This document shows positions 1-8,134 of a stretch of DNA of 64,000 bases, piece after piece. The notes beneath the pieces were generated by a model. It was given only the letters and a program-made list of their open reading frames with translations, ran no database searches and was not told the origin of the DNA. How positions within the stretch are numbered: the first letter of the stretch is position 1; every line of letters begins with the position of its first letter. A program made the translations under genes and the position numbers. Source of the stretch: a virus. Location of the stretch: positions 1 to 64,000 of the IMG/VR virus record IMGVR_UViG_3300043788_000101. One strand, given 5' to 3'.

Positions 1-6
1 GCGAAC

Positions 7-444
7 TTGGCCCGCGCGGACTTGGCCGGCGCTCGGAACGTCCCAGCTTCACTGAAAGACCACGTCGATCCGACCACGCCATACGTGCGCAAGTCGACGC
101 CGGACACGCGGCAGGCGCGCGCGCAGCGCTACCGCGAAGCGCACCCAGAGGTGCCTGTTGTCGAGAATCTTGACGCCAAGATACTAGAAGCCGTCACGAC
201 GGGCGGCGGTCACTTGGACATGTCGACGTGGCATGTCTGCGAGACGACGCACTGCCGCGGTGGCTGGACGGTTCATCTCGCGGGGAAGGCAGGCTACGAG
301 CTGGAGGCTAAGCTCGGCGGGACCGAATCGGCCGCGCGTGTCATCTACCGCGCCTCAACAGGTCGTGTGCCGCATTTCTACGCGACGAATGAGCATGCAC
401 TCGAAGACATCCGTCGCTGTGCCGCGGAAGACGGGAGCGTGTAA
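7..444 (+). CDS. Hypothetical phage protein, 5' end possibly cut by the window
   Basis: The frame is open to the first base of the window, so the true start may lie outside; the first usable codon is TTG at 7. The last two thirds look conserved, with a Cys/His block (STWHVCETTHCRGG) followed by STGRVPHFYA. I have seen this pattern in uncharacterised early proteins of tailed phages and know no function for it. The block could bind a metal, but that is a guess. The stop overlaps the next start by four bases, so it is the first visible gene of a translationally coupled operon. Confidence 0.8.
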   Translation: MARADLAGARNVPASLKDHVDPTTPYVRKSTPDTRQARAQRYREAHPEVPVVENLDAKILEAVTTGGGHLDMSTWHVCETTHCRGGWTVHLAGKAGYELEAKLGGTESAARVIYRASTGRVPHFYATNEHALEDIRRCAAEDGSV

Positions 445-707
445 TGGCAAGATCGAAGCTGACGGTGAAGGCGTCCGACACGCTGGTCGCGGCGTTCGTC
501 GACGACGGGCAGGGACCGCGGGTCGTGCTCGCTCCGGTCGAGCGCGGGTTCTTCGGCGACCGCATGGGGCACACGGTCGTCATCGGCACCAGCCGCGACG
601 AGGTCCGGGGCGTCATCCGCGCGCTGGCCGCGTGCCTCGAAGAGATGCCGGGCGCTGCGGTCGTCAGCCCGAGCGACGATCGCACCAAGCGAGTCACGTC
701 GCTATGA
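444..707 (+). CDS. Hypothetical early protein (87 aa)
   Basis: ATG overlaps the stop of the previous gene (ATGA), and its own stop overlaps the ATG of the endonuclease gene. Mixed alpha/beta composition with a central RGFFGDRMGHTVVIG stretch. No signal peptide, membrane segment or metal motif is visible. I do not recognise a family. Confidence 0.75.
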   Translation: MARSKLTVKASDTLVAAFVDDGQGPRVVLAPVERGFFGDRMGHTVVIGTSRDEVRGVIRALAACLEEMPGAAVVSPSDDRTKRVTSL

Positions 708-1210
708 AAGAGATCGCGCTGTCTCAAGGCAAGGCCGCTCTGGTCGACGACGCGGACTTCGAATGGCTGTCGCAGTGGAAGTGGAGAGCGATTCAGCCGG
801 AAAAACGGATCGAATGTTGGTACGCCGTACGCTATGAGGGTGCGAGGCCGAAGAGAGAAACGGTTTACATGCATCGTCAGATCGTGGGAGCGCCAGTCGG
901 CGCTCAGGTCGACCACAAGAGCAGGGATGGTCTCGACAACCGCAGGGAGAATCTGCGGATCGCCACGCGATCACAGAATATGGCCAATCAGCCCATTAGC
1001 CCGAAAAATACGTCTGGCTATAAAGGCGTTGCAATGCATCACACCGGCAAGTGGCAGGCCTACATCAAAGTGGATCAGCGGATACGATGGCTCGGGTCGT
1101 TTACAGATCCGCGTGTGGCCGCCCGGGCCTATGACTTCGCCGCCATGGCCCACTTCGGCGAGTTCGCCAGGCTCAACTTCCCACGACAGGGCACGGAGAC
1201 CGCACAATGA
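704..1210 (+). CDS. HNH/AP2 homing endonuclease
   Basis: The 168-residue protein begins at ATG 704. The N-terminal half carries an HNH_3-type fold: MHRQIVGAPVGAQVDHKSRD followed by GLDNRRENLRIATRSQN, with the His-Asn-His layout of group I intron/freestanding phage endonucleases. The C-terminal half (NTSGYKGVAMHH ... WQAYIKVDQRIRWLGSF ... AARAYDFAAMAHFGEFARLNF) is an AP2 DNA-binding domain. Such proteins nick or cut a phage sequence and copy their own gene by repair. Unlike the endonuclease genes of the late region it sits inside a chain of ATGA overlaps and I see no private promoter in front of it. Confidence 0.93.
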   Translation: MKEIALSQGKAALVDDADFEWLSQWKWRAIQPEKRIECWYAVRYEGARPKRETVYMHRQIVGAPVGAQVDHKSRDGLDNRRENLRIATRSQNMANQPISPKNTSGYKGVAMHHTGKWQAYIKVDQRIRWLGSFTDPRVAARAYDFAAMAHFGEFARLNFPRQGTETAQ

Positions 1211-1707
1211 ATGGATCGCCACTGAGCCCAGTTGGAGATTGGGTGATCGCAATCTGCGCAGGCAAAGACCTGATCGGGCAACCGCACTACGCCGGGCGAC
1301 CGCTTCGCTCCGTCGGTGGAAGCGTCGTCGGGCGCTCGACGGACCCAGGCCGCATCGTCTCGCTCTCCCCCGTCTTCGAGCTGCAAATCAAGATCGAAGT
1401 CCTGCAGGTCATGGACGCCAGAACGCGCCAGGCCGCGCGCGATCCCCAGGGTAATCCCATGCTTCAGCAACGCGCTCAGTACAGCGCGGTCCCGGTCCTG
1501 CTACTCGCGTCGCTGGCCAGCATCGACCTGCCCGAAGGCGCCATCCTCATCGAGGTGACGTCGCTGTCTCCCGAGGACCGAAAGCGCATGGCCTCATGCG
1601 TTGCGCAAGCCGAGGGGATGCAGGCGAACATGCGCGCGGCCGAGACCAACCTCACGCTCGTGTCGAGCCTGCCGGCCGGGATGCCGAAGCCGCCGGGGCT
1701 GCCGTGA
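1207..1707 (+). CDS. Hypothetical early protein (166 aa)
   Basis: ATG overlaps the endonuclease stop. The protein starts with GDWVIAICAGKDLIGQPHYAG and continues with FELQIKIEVLQ, a pattern of short beta strands, then an alpha-helical C-terminus. No catalytic motif is recognisable. Part of the coupled early operon. Confidence 0.8.
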   Translation: MNGSPLSPVGDWVIAICAGKDLIGQPHYAGRPLRSVGGSVVGRSTDPGRIVSLSPVFELQIKIEVLQVMDARTRQAARDPQGNPMLQQRAQYSAVPVLLLASLASIDLPEGAILIEVTSLSPEDRKRMASCVAQAEGMQANMRAAETNLTLVSSLPAGMPKPPGLP

Positions 1708-2003
1708 GAGCGATCGACATCACGGCGCCCGATCCAGACTGCGCCCACGAGTGGAAATTGCAGAGCGGGAACGAGTACGTGTGCCAGCGATGCGGCATGC
1801 TCGGCTCGATGGGACAAGACGACCCCATCAAGCTCGGCGTGTGCCGAGATGCGGCTGGCGCGCTCCGAGTGGGACTCGAGATCACGAACGGGAAAAGCCG
1901 CGTGGCCATATGCCTAACGGAACCGGCAACGCGCGAAATCGCCAAGTCGTTCGTGGTCGCAGCCGACAAGCTCAAAGAACTGATCGCGAAGGAAGTGTCA
2001 TGA
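1704..2003 (+). CDS. Small zinc-ribbon-like protein (99 aa)
   Basis: GTG start at 1704 overlaps the previous stop (GTGA). Two Cys/His pairs, DCAHEW and CQRCGM, separated by about 14 residues suggest a small zinc knuckle. A beta-rich middle (LRVGLEITNGKSRVAICL) and an amphipathic C-terminal helix follow. Function unknown. Confidence 0.75.
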   Translation: MRAIDITAPDPDCAHEWKLQSGNEYVCQRCGMLGSMGQDDPIKLGVCRDAAGALRVGLEITNGKSRVAICLTEPATREIAKSFVVAADKLKELIAKEVS

Positions 2004-2233
2004 CCTACGCCGAGAAGGTTCAGTTCTTCCGCGACGCCTTCGAGGGCGTGCCGCTCGCGGAGTTCGACGGGCCGGAGGCGTTCGCCATGTTCCGCAAGAT
2101 GTCGGTGCACGCGTGCCGGGTCGCCGAGTTTCCGTACGACGAAGAGTGGCCGCTCGCGGCGCTGGAGGTTCTCTGCGAGGAATCGCCGGCCGCGAAGGAG
2201 TACTACGGGCGGACCAAGGAGCATATCTCATGA
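2000..2233 (+). CDS. Hypothetical early protein (77 aa)
   Basis: ATG overlaps the previous stop and the stop overlaps the next ATG. Acidic, helical, cytosolic; starts MTYAEKVQFFRDAFEG. No recognised family. Confidence 0.75.
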   Translation: MTYAEKVQFFRDAFEGVPLAEFDGPEAFAMFRKMSVHACRVAEFPYDEEWPLAALEVLCEESPAAKEYYGRTKEHIS

Positions 2234-2484
2234 GCGAAGAACAGCAGCCGCGTAACCGCCACGAGCGCAGGGCCGCAGACGCGTACCAGCTGTCACGGCG
2301 ACAGCGGGCCGGCATCGAGAGGCGAACCCAAGCGACGCTGCTCGACCTCTTCATCGTGAGCAACCGTGCGCTTAAAGCGCGGCTGCTCAAGATCGAAACG
2401 CGTGGCCTGCCCGCGTTCACCGGAACGGTGGCGTGGGACATCATCCGAACGAGACGCAAGGCCGTCGCGGAGCAGATGCCGTGA
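2230..2484 (+). CDS. Small basic protein (84 aa)
   Basis: ATG at 2230 overlaps the previous stop. Strongly Arg-rich (NRHERRAADAYQLSRRQRAG) and helical, which would suit nucleic-acid binding, though no defined domain is visible. Stop overlaps the next GTG. Confidence 0.7.
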   Translation: MSEEQQPRNRHERRAADAYQLSRRQRAGIERRTQATLLDLFIVSNRALKARLLKIETRGLPAFTGTVAWDIIRTRRKAVAEQMP

Positions 2485-3566
2485 GCGACACCGAGCAAAC
2501 GCTCAAGCTTCTCATCGACCTTCTCCGCGCCAAGGTCGTCGACTTCAATTCGGAGCCGCCGCTCGAGTGGGACGCGGATGGCCACGAGGTCACGTGGAAG
2601 ACGCACGAGGGCGTGGCGTGGCATCAGACGCTGACGCTCACGCCGTACGATGCGGACGCGCGTCGTCAGTGCAAGGTCATGGCGCTCACGGGCTGGATCC
2701 GCGAGATGGGGACGCACGTGCGGCTTGGGCGAATTACGGGCGTCGAAGTCTTGCTCGACAAGAGCATGGACGCGGCAGAGCGATTGATGCGCGACGGCGT
2801 CATCACGGGCGAGGCGAGACTCAGCATCGGTGAGCTGTTCGCGGGCGCGGACGTCGACGCCAACGCCGAAGTAACCGAGCGACACGCCATCCGTGCCAAG
2901 GCCCAGGCGGAGCACGTCAAGGCAAGTAGCGAAGCGCTGACCGAGGCGCTCGCTCCGGTGGCCGCCGAGTTCGCGGCCAAGCACGGACTAGAAGCGCCGT
3001 CGCTGAGCTTCGAGCAGAGGCCATGCCCACCGGGCAGCTACGCGGGCTCGTTCGACTATTCGAACATCCCGAGAGGCGAAGCGCTGCCGCGAGAGAACTT
3101 CGAGCGAGCGGTGCGAGAGATGCGTGAGCAGGCGGACGGCTTGCCGCTCTTCGGTCCGCCCGTTCATGTCGATCCCGCGGCCATACGCGCCCGAGCCAAC
3201 GCCGCGCGTCCAGCGCCGTGGATCCACGAGTACTTCCACGGCACCGTCATGCTGCCGGGCGCGATCGGCGAGCCGTTCGGTTGCGAGTCGACGCGCGACG
3301 ACATGGTCTTCATCGGCTACGCCCGCGAGGATGTGCCGCAGCTACTCGACGTCATCGACGTGCTCGCGCGGCTGCTGCTCAACCCGGGACACGAGATCGA
3401 ATACGAGGGCGAGCGCGTCTTCACGTACCGACCGGGCGAGGTCATCGAGGCGCTCGCGGCGCTCGGGCTCGACACGGTCGAGAAGCGGGACGCAGCGCGG
3501 AGCAAGCTGTCGTGGTCGGGGGGCGGGAGTCTTGGGACAACGGACACGAAACCTGTAGGAGGATAG
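2481..3566 (+). CDS. Hypothetical protein (361 aa)
   Basis: GTG at 2481 overlaps the previous stop. Residues 1-90 contain a compact WDADGHEVTWKTHEG segment, residues 90-190 are helical with many Glu/Ala, and the last third (FGCESTRDDMVFIGYARED) may be a separate alpha/beta domain. No signal sequence or membrane segment. I do not recognise the family; by position it belongs to the early/replication-accessory genes. Confidence 0.8.
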   Translation: MSDTEQTLKLLIDLLRAKVVDFNSEPPLEWDADGHEVTWKTHEGVAWHQTLTLTPYDADARRQCKVMALTGWIREMGTHVRLGRITGVEVLLDKSMDAAERLMRDGVITGEARLSIGELFAGADVDANAEVTERHAIRAKAQAEHVKASSEALTEALAPVAAEFAAKHGLEAPSLSFEQRPCPPGSYAGSFDYSNIPRGEALPRENFERAVREMREQADGLPLFGPPVHVDPAAIRARANAARPAPWIHEYFHGTVMLPGAIGEPFGCESTRDDMVFIGYAREDVPQLLDVIDVLARLLLNPGHEIEYEGERVFTYRPGEVIEALAALGLDTVEKRDAARSKLSWSGGGSLGTTDTKPVGG

Positions 3567-3570
3567 ACGA

Positions 3571-3858
3571 ATGGCAACGAAAGCAATCGAACTCGGCGAC
3601 ACGGCGAAGGACACAATCTCGGGCTTCACCGGAGTCGTCACGGCAGATCTCGTGTACCTCAACGGCTGCCATCGGGTCGCGCTCTCGCCACCGATCGCGA
3701 AAGACGGAACGTTCAAGCAGACGGAGTACTTCGACGTCGAGCAATGCGCGGTCGTCAAGAAGGGCACGCACAAGCGGCTAGACCCGGGCGGCGGACCGAT
3801 GGAGAAACCGAACCGGCTTCCGAATCCGATGCCGCGACCTGGGCCTGTACCGCGGTGA
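3571..3858 (+). CDS. Conserved phage protein of the 'GDxAKDxISGF' type
   Basis: ATG at 3571 is preceded by a perfect AGGAGG eight bases upstream, unlike its overlapping neighbours. Residues 6-60 (ELGDTAKDTISGFTGVV, YLNGCHRVALSPP) match a small beta-barrel-like protein seen in many tailed phages whose function is not known to me. The Pro-rich tail is variable. The strong ribosome site suggests it is needed in quantity. Confidence 0.85.
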   Translation: MATKAIELGDTAKDTISGFTGVVTADLVYLNGCHRVALSPPIAKDGTFKQTEYFDVEQCAVVKKGTHKRLDPGGGPMEKPNRLPNPMPRPGPVPR

Positions 3859-4070
3859 TCGTCGCGTCTCTCATCGGAGCGGCGGCACTCGTCTGGGTGT
3901 CGTCGCTCGTCTTCGCCAACGGTGTACTCAAGCGGCAGGCCATCATCGAGAAGGACCCGCGCCTCGACTTGCTACAGAAGACGCACGACCAGTATCTGCA
4001 CGTCGGGATGTACTCGTCGGCGGTCGAGGTCAAGAAGGAAATTGTCGCGATCATGGGAGAGCAGCGGTGA
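3855..4070 (+). CDS. Small single-pass membrane protein (71 aa)
   Basis: GTG at 3855 overlaps the previous stop. Residues 2-24 (VIVASLIGAAALVWVSSLVF) form one transmembrane helix, followed by a charged helical cytosolic part. Function unknown. Confidence 0.75.
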   Translation: MIVASLIGAAALVWVSSLVFANGVLKRQAIIEKDPRLDLLQKTHDQYLHVGMYSSAVEVKKEIVAIMGEQR

Positions 4071-4186
4071 GCCCTAAGCGTTTCAACCTCGCGTCGGTCG
4101 ACTGGGTGGGTGTAACCGTCTACGGCGTGCTTCTCCTATCGATTGCGGCGTGCCTCTACGGCGCCTGCCAGGACCCGCCGCGATGA
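4067..4186 (+). CDS. Tiny membrane protein (39 aa)
   Basis: GTG at 4067 overlaps the previous stop and the TGA overlaps the following ATG, which makes this short frame credible. After a polar start (SPKRFNLASVDW) comes one hydrophobic helix (VGVTVYGVLLLSIAACLYG) and a short Pro tail with two Cys. It may partner the membrane protein encoded just before it. Confidence 0.6.
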   Translation: MSPKRFNLASVDWVGVTVYGVLLLSIAACLYGACQDPPR

Positions 4187-4668
4187 ATCACATTTTATGC
4201 GACGAGTGCGTACTCGCGGTGTTCCGCGATGCCGTGCCAGGCGAAAAGACGTGCACGCACGGCTGCTACAACGCGAAGTGTATCCGGTGCGGAAAGCAGA
4301 ACCGGAGCACGCTCATGCATCCAATCCCCGAAGAGACGTTGATGCACTGCTTCGGCGGCGTGGACGGAAATCCGTACGACGCGGACCCGCAAGCGAAAAC
4401 CGCTCGCTCGCGGTGGGCGGAGAAGTTTGGAGAGACCGAGCACAAGACGCGGTGCTACTTCCGCGCGACCGTGCACCTCTTCGATCGCGAGAAAGTGGGA
4501 CTTGAGAAGCGAGAGCTTCGCTGCGAACTGGAGCGCGGCCATTCTGGATACTGCGAGCTGAGCTTCCCGAATGAGCCGGAGTACGGCTACTCACAAGGCA
4601 AGCGATACGTGTGGGACGGACGCGGCGACTACTTACGTGAGCACGGTGCGCGGAGCCTGGACACGTGA
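4183..4668 (+). CDS. Cys-rich hypothetical protein (161 aa)
   Basis: Start chosen at ATG 4183 because it overlaps the previous stop. The N-terminus has three CxxC-type pairs (CDEC, CTHGC, CIRCGK), suggesting a double zinc ribbon; a second part contains RCYFRATVHLF and CELERGHSGYCELSF. Probably a nucleic-acid or protein-binding early factor; not recognised further. Confidence 0.78.
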   Translation: MNHILCDECVLAVFRDAVPGEKTCTHGCYNAKCIRCGKQNRSTLMHPIPEETLMHCFGGVDGNPYDADPQAKTARSRWAEKFGETEHKTRCYFRATVHLFDREKVGLEKRELRCELERGHSGYCELSFPNEPEYGYSQGKRYVWDGRGDYLREHGARSLDT

Positions 4669-5039
4669 CGCCGCTCGTCTTCACCGTCGACGGTCCGCCG
4701 CAAGGCAAGCAGCGCCCGCGACTCGGCAAGGGCGGCAACATCTACACGCCCGCCGAGACGCGCGCCTACGAGCGCCGCGTCAAGGTGCTCGCGCTGCAGG
4801 CCGTCCGCTCGCACGAGTCGTGGCCCATGGCGACGAGCCTGCCGGTGCGCGTGACCCTGCGACTATTCTTCGAGAACAGCCGCAGGCACGACGCGGACAA
4901 CGTCGCGAAGGCTATTTTGGACGCGGGCAACGGGGTCGTGTGGAAGGACGACGATCAGGTCGCGGAGCTTCACGTCTACAAGTGCCTCGATGCGGAGAAG
5001 CCGCGGGTCGAGGTGAGCGTCGAACTGGGGGCGTTCTGA
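4665..5039 (+). CDS. rusA: RusA-family Holliday junction resolvase
   Basis: GTG at 4665 overlaps the previous stop; 124 residues, the usual RusA size. It starts with FTVDGPPQGKQRPRL, the typical RusA N-terminus. It carries the acidic active-site block RRHDADNVAKAILDAGNGVV, followed by WKDDDQVAELHVYK, matching the Asp residues that bind Mg2+ in Escherichia coli RusA. The enzyme cleaves four-way junctions made during phage replication and recombination, consistent with the RecT and exonuclease genes at the other end of the window. Confidence 0.95.
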   Translation: MTPLVFTVDGPPQGKQRPRLGKGGNIYTPAETRAYERRVKVLALQAVRSHESWPMATSLPVRVTLRLFFENSRRHDADNVAKAILDAGNGVVWKDDDQVAELHVYKCLDAEKPRVEVSVELGAF

Positions 5040-5040
5040 G

Positions 5041-5247
5041 ATGACCGACGACCAACTGACCTGCCGCTGCGGCCAACCGCTGCCGACGTTCTCGCTCACG
5101 AACACGCACGGGCCGCGGTTCACGTGCGGGTGCGGGCGCCAGTATGGTCCGCCGGACATCAACGTCGGCGTGCTACTCGATCGCGTGGACGCGCTGCAGG
5201 CTCGGGTCGAGGCGCTCGAGGCGAAGAATGAGGAGCACAAGCTGTGA
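5041..5247 (+). CDS. Zinc-ribbon plus coiled-coil small protein (68 aa)
   Basis: Residues 8-37 hold CRCGQPLPTF and CGCGRQYG pairs, a likely zinc ribbon. Residues 42-66 (VLLDRVDALQARVEALEAKN) are a clear heptad coiled coil. This layout suggests a small dimeric adaptor or regulator. Confidence 0.8.
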   Translation: MTDDQLTCRCGQPLPTFSLTNTHGPRFTCGCGRQYGPPDINVGVLLDRVDALQARVEALEAKNEEHKL

Positions 5248-5612
5248 AAGTCCTCGTCACCGGCTCGCGCAAGTGGACCAACTGCGATCTCATTCGCGCC
5301 GAGCTAAAAGCGTGGGCCGCAATCGACCCTCAGCTCATCGTGGTCCACGGCGCGTGTCGAGGCGCCGACGCGATCGCGGGCTCGATTGCGAAAGAGCTGG
5401 GGCTCACCGTGCGCGAGTACCCGGGCGACTGGCTTCGCTACGGACTCGCAGCGGGGCCCATTCGCAATAGCGAGCTTCTCAAAGCGGAGCACACCGACTG
5501 CGACGTCAAGATCGATCTCTGCCTCGCGTTCGGCGACGGGCCTGGCACGCGCGACATGACGCGCAAGGCGTTCTCGAAGGGGATCCGAATCGTGGAGATA
5601 CACGAGGTATGA
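5244..5612 (+). CDS. DUF2493 / SLOG-superfamily protein
   Basis: GTG at 5244 overlaps the previous stop. The protein begins KVLVTGSRKWTN and contains VVHGACRGADAIAG and EYPGDWLRYGLAAGPIRNSE, the hallmark motifs of the DUF2493 (YspA-like) branch of the SLOG Rossmann fold. The superfamily binds nucleotides or nucleotide-derived ligands; the phage role is not established. Common in the early operons of tailed phages. Confidence 0.9.
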   Translation: MKVLVTGSRKWTNCDLIRAELKAWAAIDPQLIVVHGACRGADAIAGSIAKELGLTVREYPGDWLRYGLAAGPIRNSELLKAEHTDCDVKIDLCLAFGDGPGTRDMTRKAFSKGIRIVEIHEV

Positions 5613-5857
5613 GCATCCCGACGCGCCTGGACATCGCCGCCGAGTTCATTCGTCAGTTCCCGCGCTGCCGGCTGACCTACGACGAGCACGTCTTCTTGCA
5701 GATGATCCACGTCGCTCGCTCGAACGGCGTCGGCTACGGCTGGATGCGCCAGGCCATCGGGCTCGCTTGGAAGCTCGACGACCCGGTCGGCTACATCGAC
5801 GACGAGCGCCTCATCGCTCTCTCGAAACTGATTGAAAAGGACGGCGACGAAGCGTAA
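5609..5857 (+). CDS. Hypothetical early protein (82 aa)
   Basis: ATG at 5609 overlaps the previous stop. Helical and soluble, with ARSNGVGYGWMRQAIGLAWKL in the middle. No recognised domain. Last gene of the overlapping block; a 30-base spacer with a fresh ribosome binding site follows. Confidence 0.75.
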   Translation: MSIPTRLDIAAEFIRQFPRCRLTYDEHVFLQMIHVARSNGVGYGWMRQAIGLAWKLDDPVGYIDDERLIALSKLIEKDGDEA

Positions 5858-5887
5858 AGAATCAGGCACGCTCGATAGGAGGGCACG

Positions 5888-6712
5888 ATGACAGAACGGA
5901 CGAACGGGCAGCGACTAAGCCCGGATCAACAGGCTGACCTTACTTGGTACTTTTGCGAAGCCGAGGCTGCGCTTGGGGTGAGGTCGAGCCTGGGTGCCCA
6001 GATCAACATGCTCCAATCACGCGCGATGCCGGAGCGCAGCCTGGCCGAAGCGCATGCCGCGTGGGACGTGTGGGACGTTCCGCTGGCGGGGCCGCAGGAC
6101 GCCAAGGCGCGCAAGTGGGCCAGGGCGGACGCGGAACTTCGAGCCGTGTGGCAAACGCTGGCCGTGTCGGGCGCCTCGCAGGGCGATTGCACGAGGTACG
6201 GCATCGCGTTCGATGACGTGCGCCACGGCGACGAGCAGGGGCTCGGCCTGGACTTCGTGACGTACGAACCGGACTGGACGCGGATAGCGGGAGGCGCCGC
6301 GCAGGTTCGGCAACGGAGTCGTAGGGTGTGGGGCGCGCTACGCACGATGAAAGAGAAGCCAGGTGGCCTTCGGCACGAACTGGTCTTGTTTCGAATTTAC
6401 GGGCCAAAGATTGCGGTGCTTCAAGAGAGCAAGATGGTCGCGAAGAACGAGCGCGAAAACTTCGAACTTGTGCCGCTGTTTGAGTACTGCGGCGAAATCA
6501 CGAGGCGCTTCGATGGTACAAGTGATCGTCGGCGCGTGCTCGAGTTGGCCCTGCGAAAGCCCACGGAAGCGCTCAAGCGTGTGCTACGCGAGCAAGCGAA
6601 AGAGCTTTTGGCACACGCGTCGGTGGCCTATTCCGCAGCCGCGGAGTCCGCGATAGTCGAATTGAGAGACAAGAAACGATCGCGCGTGATTCGACTCATG
6701 GCGGCTGCGTAA
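5888..6712 (+). CDS. Hypothetical protein (274 aa)
   Basis: ATG at 5888 follows AGGAGG with good spacing. Predicted all-helical and soluble: Trp-rich N-terminal third (AAWDVWDVPLAG), then GGLRHELVLFRIYGPKIAVL and a basic C-terminal helical part. Its place among replication-accessory genes is the only functional hint. Confidence 0.8.
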   Translation: MTERTNGQRLSPDQQADLTWYFCEAEAALGVRSSLGAQINMLQSRAMPERSLAEAHAAWDVWDVPLAGPQDAKARKWARADAELRAVWQTLAVSGASQGDCTRYGIAFDDVRHGDEQGLGLDFVTYEPDWTRIAGGAAQVRQRSRRVWGALRTMKEKPGGLRHELVLFRIYGPKIAVLQESKMVAKNERENFELVPLFEYCGEITRRFDGTSDRRRVLELALRKPTEALKRVLREQAKELLAHASVAYSAAAESAIVELRDKKRSRVIRLMAAA

Positions 6713-6912
6713 GGAATCATGGCTGCGCGGGGCCAGGCTAGGCTCAGCAAGGCATCGTGGGTCAACGCAAGGCGTGGGAACGTCACGAGGAGAAGCCTAT
6801 AGGAGGGCAAGACATCGCTTGTCTCGGCAACACCAGGCATCGCACGTCCCGACGCAGCTCAGTAAGTCTAGTCAACGCAAGGCAAGAGGCTTCGGCCTAG
6901 AATGAATCGCAA
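6713..6912 (+). other. Intergenic region with two possible tiny ORFs
   Basis: About 200 bases without a solid gene. Two short basic frames can be read: ATG 6719 to a stop at about 6802 (27 aa, with AAGGA just upstream) and TTG 6819-6905 (28 aa, behind an AGGAGG). Both contain an RLSK/QLSK motif, and the DNA under them shares GTCAACGCAAGGC-like stretches at about 6761 and 6873, suggesting a local duplication. I do not call them as genes. Confidence 0.4.
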
Positions 6913-7323
6913 GTGAGTAAGTCAGCAGCACTCAAACTCCCGACCGGGCTCGCGAGGTCAGTCTCGATGTTCGGGCTGGCTGGGCGCGTCGCGAAGGTCA
7001 CTGGGCAGACGCAGTCCGCTTGCTACAAAAGAATCCGCAGACAGCTAATCAAGTGGCTCGGTCAAGACGTCGCAGAAGGGCACCCGCCGTGGATGTACCG
7101 GCAGCCTGGGCGGGCGCGCAATATCGCTTGGCGAATCAACTTGCCAGCGTTGCGAAAATGCCATCCGACATTTTTCGAGGACATCTCTCCCAAAGAGATT
7201 GAGGACCGCGTCGAAGTTCTCGAAGCTCAGGTCGTCGAACTCGAGTGGGCACGCGACGCGATGGCGGAGGAGATCGGAAAGCTTCGCGGTCAGGTGGCGA
7301 TCGCGCGGAGGGCGAGCGGATGA
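6913..7323 (+). CDS. Putative DNA-binding protein with C-terminal coiled coil (136 aa)
   Basis: GTG at 6913. Residues 20-50 (GLAGRVAKVTGQTQSACYKR) read like a helix-turn-helix, and the C-terminal third (IEDRVEVLEAQVVELEWARD) is a heptad coiled coil that would give a dimer. It lies directly before the late region, so a regulator of late transcription is possible, but this is inference only. Confidence 0.75.
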   Translation: MSKSAALKLPTGLARSVSMFGLAGRVAKVTGQTQSACYKRIRRQLIKWLGQDVAEGHPPWMYRQPGRARNIAWRINLPALRKCHPTFFEDISPKEIEDRVEVLEAQVVELEWARDAMAEEIGKLRGQVAIARRASG

Positions 7324-7562
7324 GCGTCGCCGAGTGGAAGCGCTACGGCCGAGTCGGCGGCACCACGCACGCCGCGCATCTCTTCGAATGGGCGAAGCAG
7401 CTCTGCACGGTGAAGCACTCTTTCTTCGCGGCCAAGAGCAAGACGGAGCAGGCGAAGTTCAAGCCGGCGCATCCGGCGGGGCTCCACCCTTCCGGGCTTC
7501 CGTTCGGGCACATCTGTCCGAGGTGTCTCAAGCTCTGGGAAGCGCGGAGGAGAGAAGCGTGA
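7320..7562 (+). CDS. Small protein with C-terminal CxxC (80 aa)
   Basis: ATG overlaps the previous stop. Basic N-terminus (SVAEWKRYGRVGGTTHAAHL) and a single HICPRCLKLWE motif at the end that could form half a zinc site in a dimer. Function unknown. Confidence 0.75.
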   Translation: MSVAEWKRYGRVGGTTHAAHLFEWAKQLCTVKHSFFAAKSKTEQAKFKPAHPAGLHPSGLPFGHICPRCLKLWEARRREA

Positions 7563-7834
7563 TCGACGATTCGACAGCAGCGCTCGCCGCAGCGTGGACT
7601 CTCGTCTGCGGCATCGTCGTCGGCTGGATCTTCCGAGGCGCCGAGGAGCGAAGGCGTGCGGTGGCGAGACTCGAGGCGATCGCAGCGGAGCGGTACGGGT
7701 GGGAATGCGTCGAGTCGAAGTTTCGCTGGGTCCGCATGCGCCAGCCGCCGACTCGTCCAGCGCTTCCGGGCGAGACGGACCCGCCAGTGATCGCTGACTC
7801 AGGAGCAACCAGTCAACGAAAATCGCGCGGCTGA
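7559..7834 (+). CDS. Small single-pass membrane protein (91 aa)
   Basis: GTG at 7559 overlaps the previous stop. Residues 6-25 (AALAAAWTLVCGIVVGWIF) form a transmembrane helix near the N-terminus, followed by a cytosolic Arg-rich helix and a Pro-rich tail. Last gene before the noncoding gap. Confidence 0.72.
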   Translation: MIDDSTAALAAAWTLVCGIVVGWIFRGAEERRRAVARLEAIAAERYGWECVESKFRWVRMRQPPTRPALPGETDPPVIADSGATSQRKSRG

Positions 7835-8134
7835 GTTCTAAGTGCGCGACTTCTATGCGTTCCGTCGTGACTGCAAGCCTTGACGGAAATAGAACTGAGC
7901 CGTCACATTGCGCAACTTACAGTGTATTACCAATCTACGTAGTGTAGCGTCACTTCAGTTGGCCACTGTTGGACGTACTTGACCATATCCTACATGAAGT
8001 GTTTAGGAGTCTCGCAGTGGCCGCTTCGTCTGGGCCCTCCTACAACTCGTCGCTTCGACCGCGCGGGCTCCGCTAACGTTGACGCAACCTGACGCACTGC
8101 GTAGGTTCCACGTGACAACACGTCTCATCCGTAA
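7835..8134 (+). promoter_or_regulatory. 300-base noncoding region ahead of the terminase genes
   Basis: The only long noncoding stretch on the plus strand in the left part, and less GC-rich than its surroundings, so it is the natural place for the late promoter and perhaps the packaging site. Visible elements: TGACGG/CCGTCA inverted repeat around 7880-7903, palindrome CTACGTAG around 7935, an 8-base inverted repeat GGCCACTG (7961-7968) with CAGTGGCC (8015-8022), and a small hairpin ACGTG-ACAA-CACGT near 8109. I could not find a convincing -35/-10 pair. Confidence 0.5.

Noticed and set aside
7917-7945. TTACAG-17-TAGTGT as late promoter
   Set aside because: Only weak agreement with sigma70 consensus in both boxes; late phage promoters may use other factors, so the region is annotated without a specific promoter.
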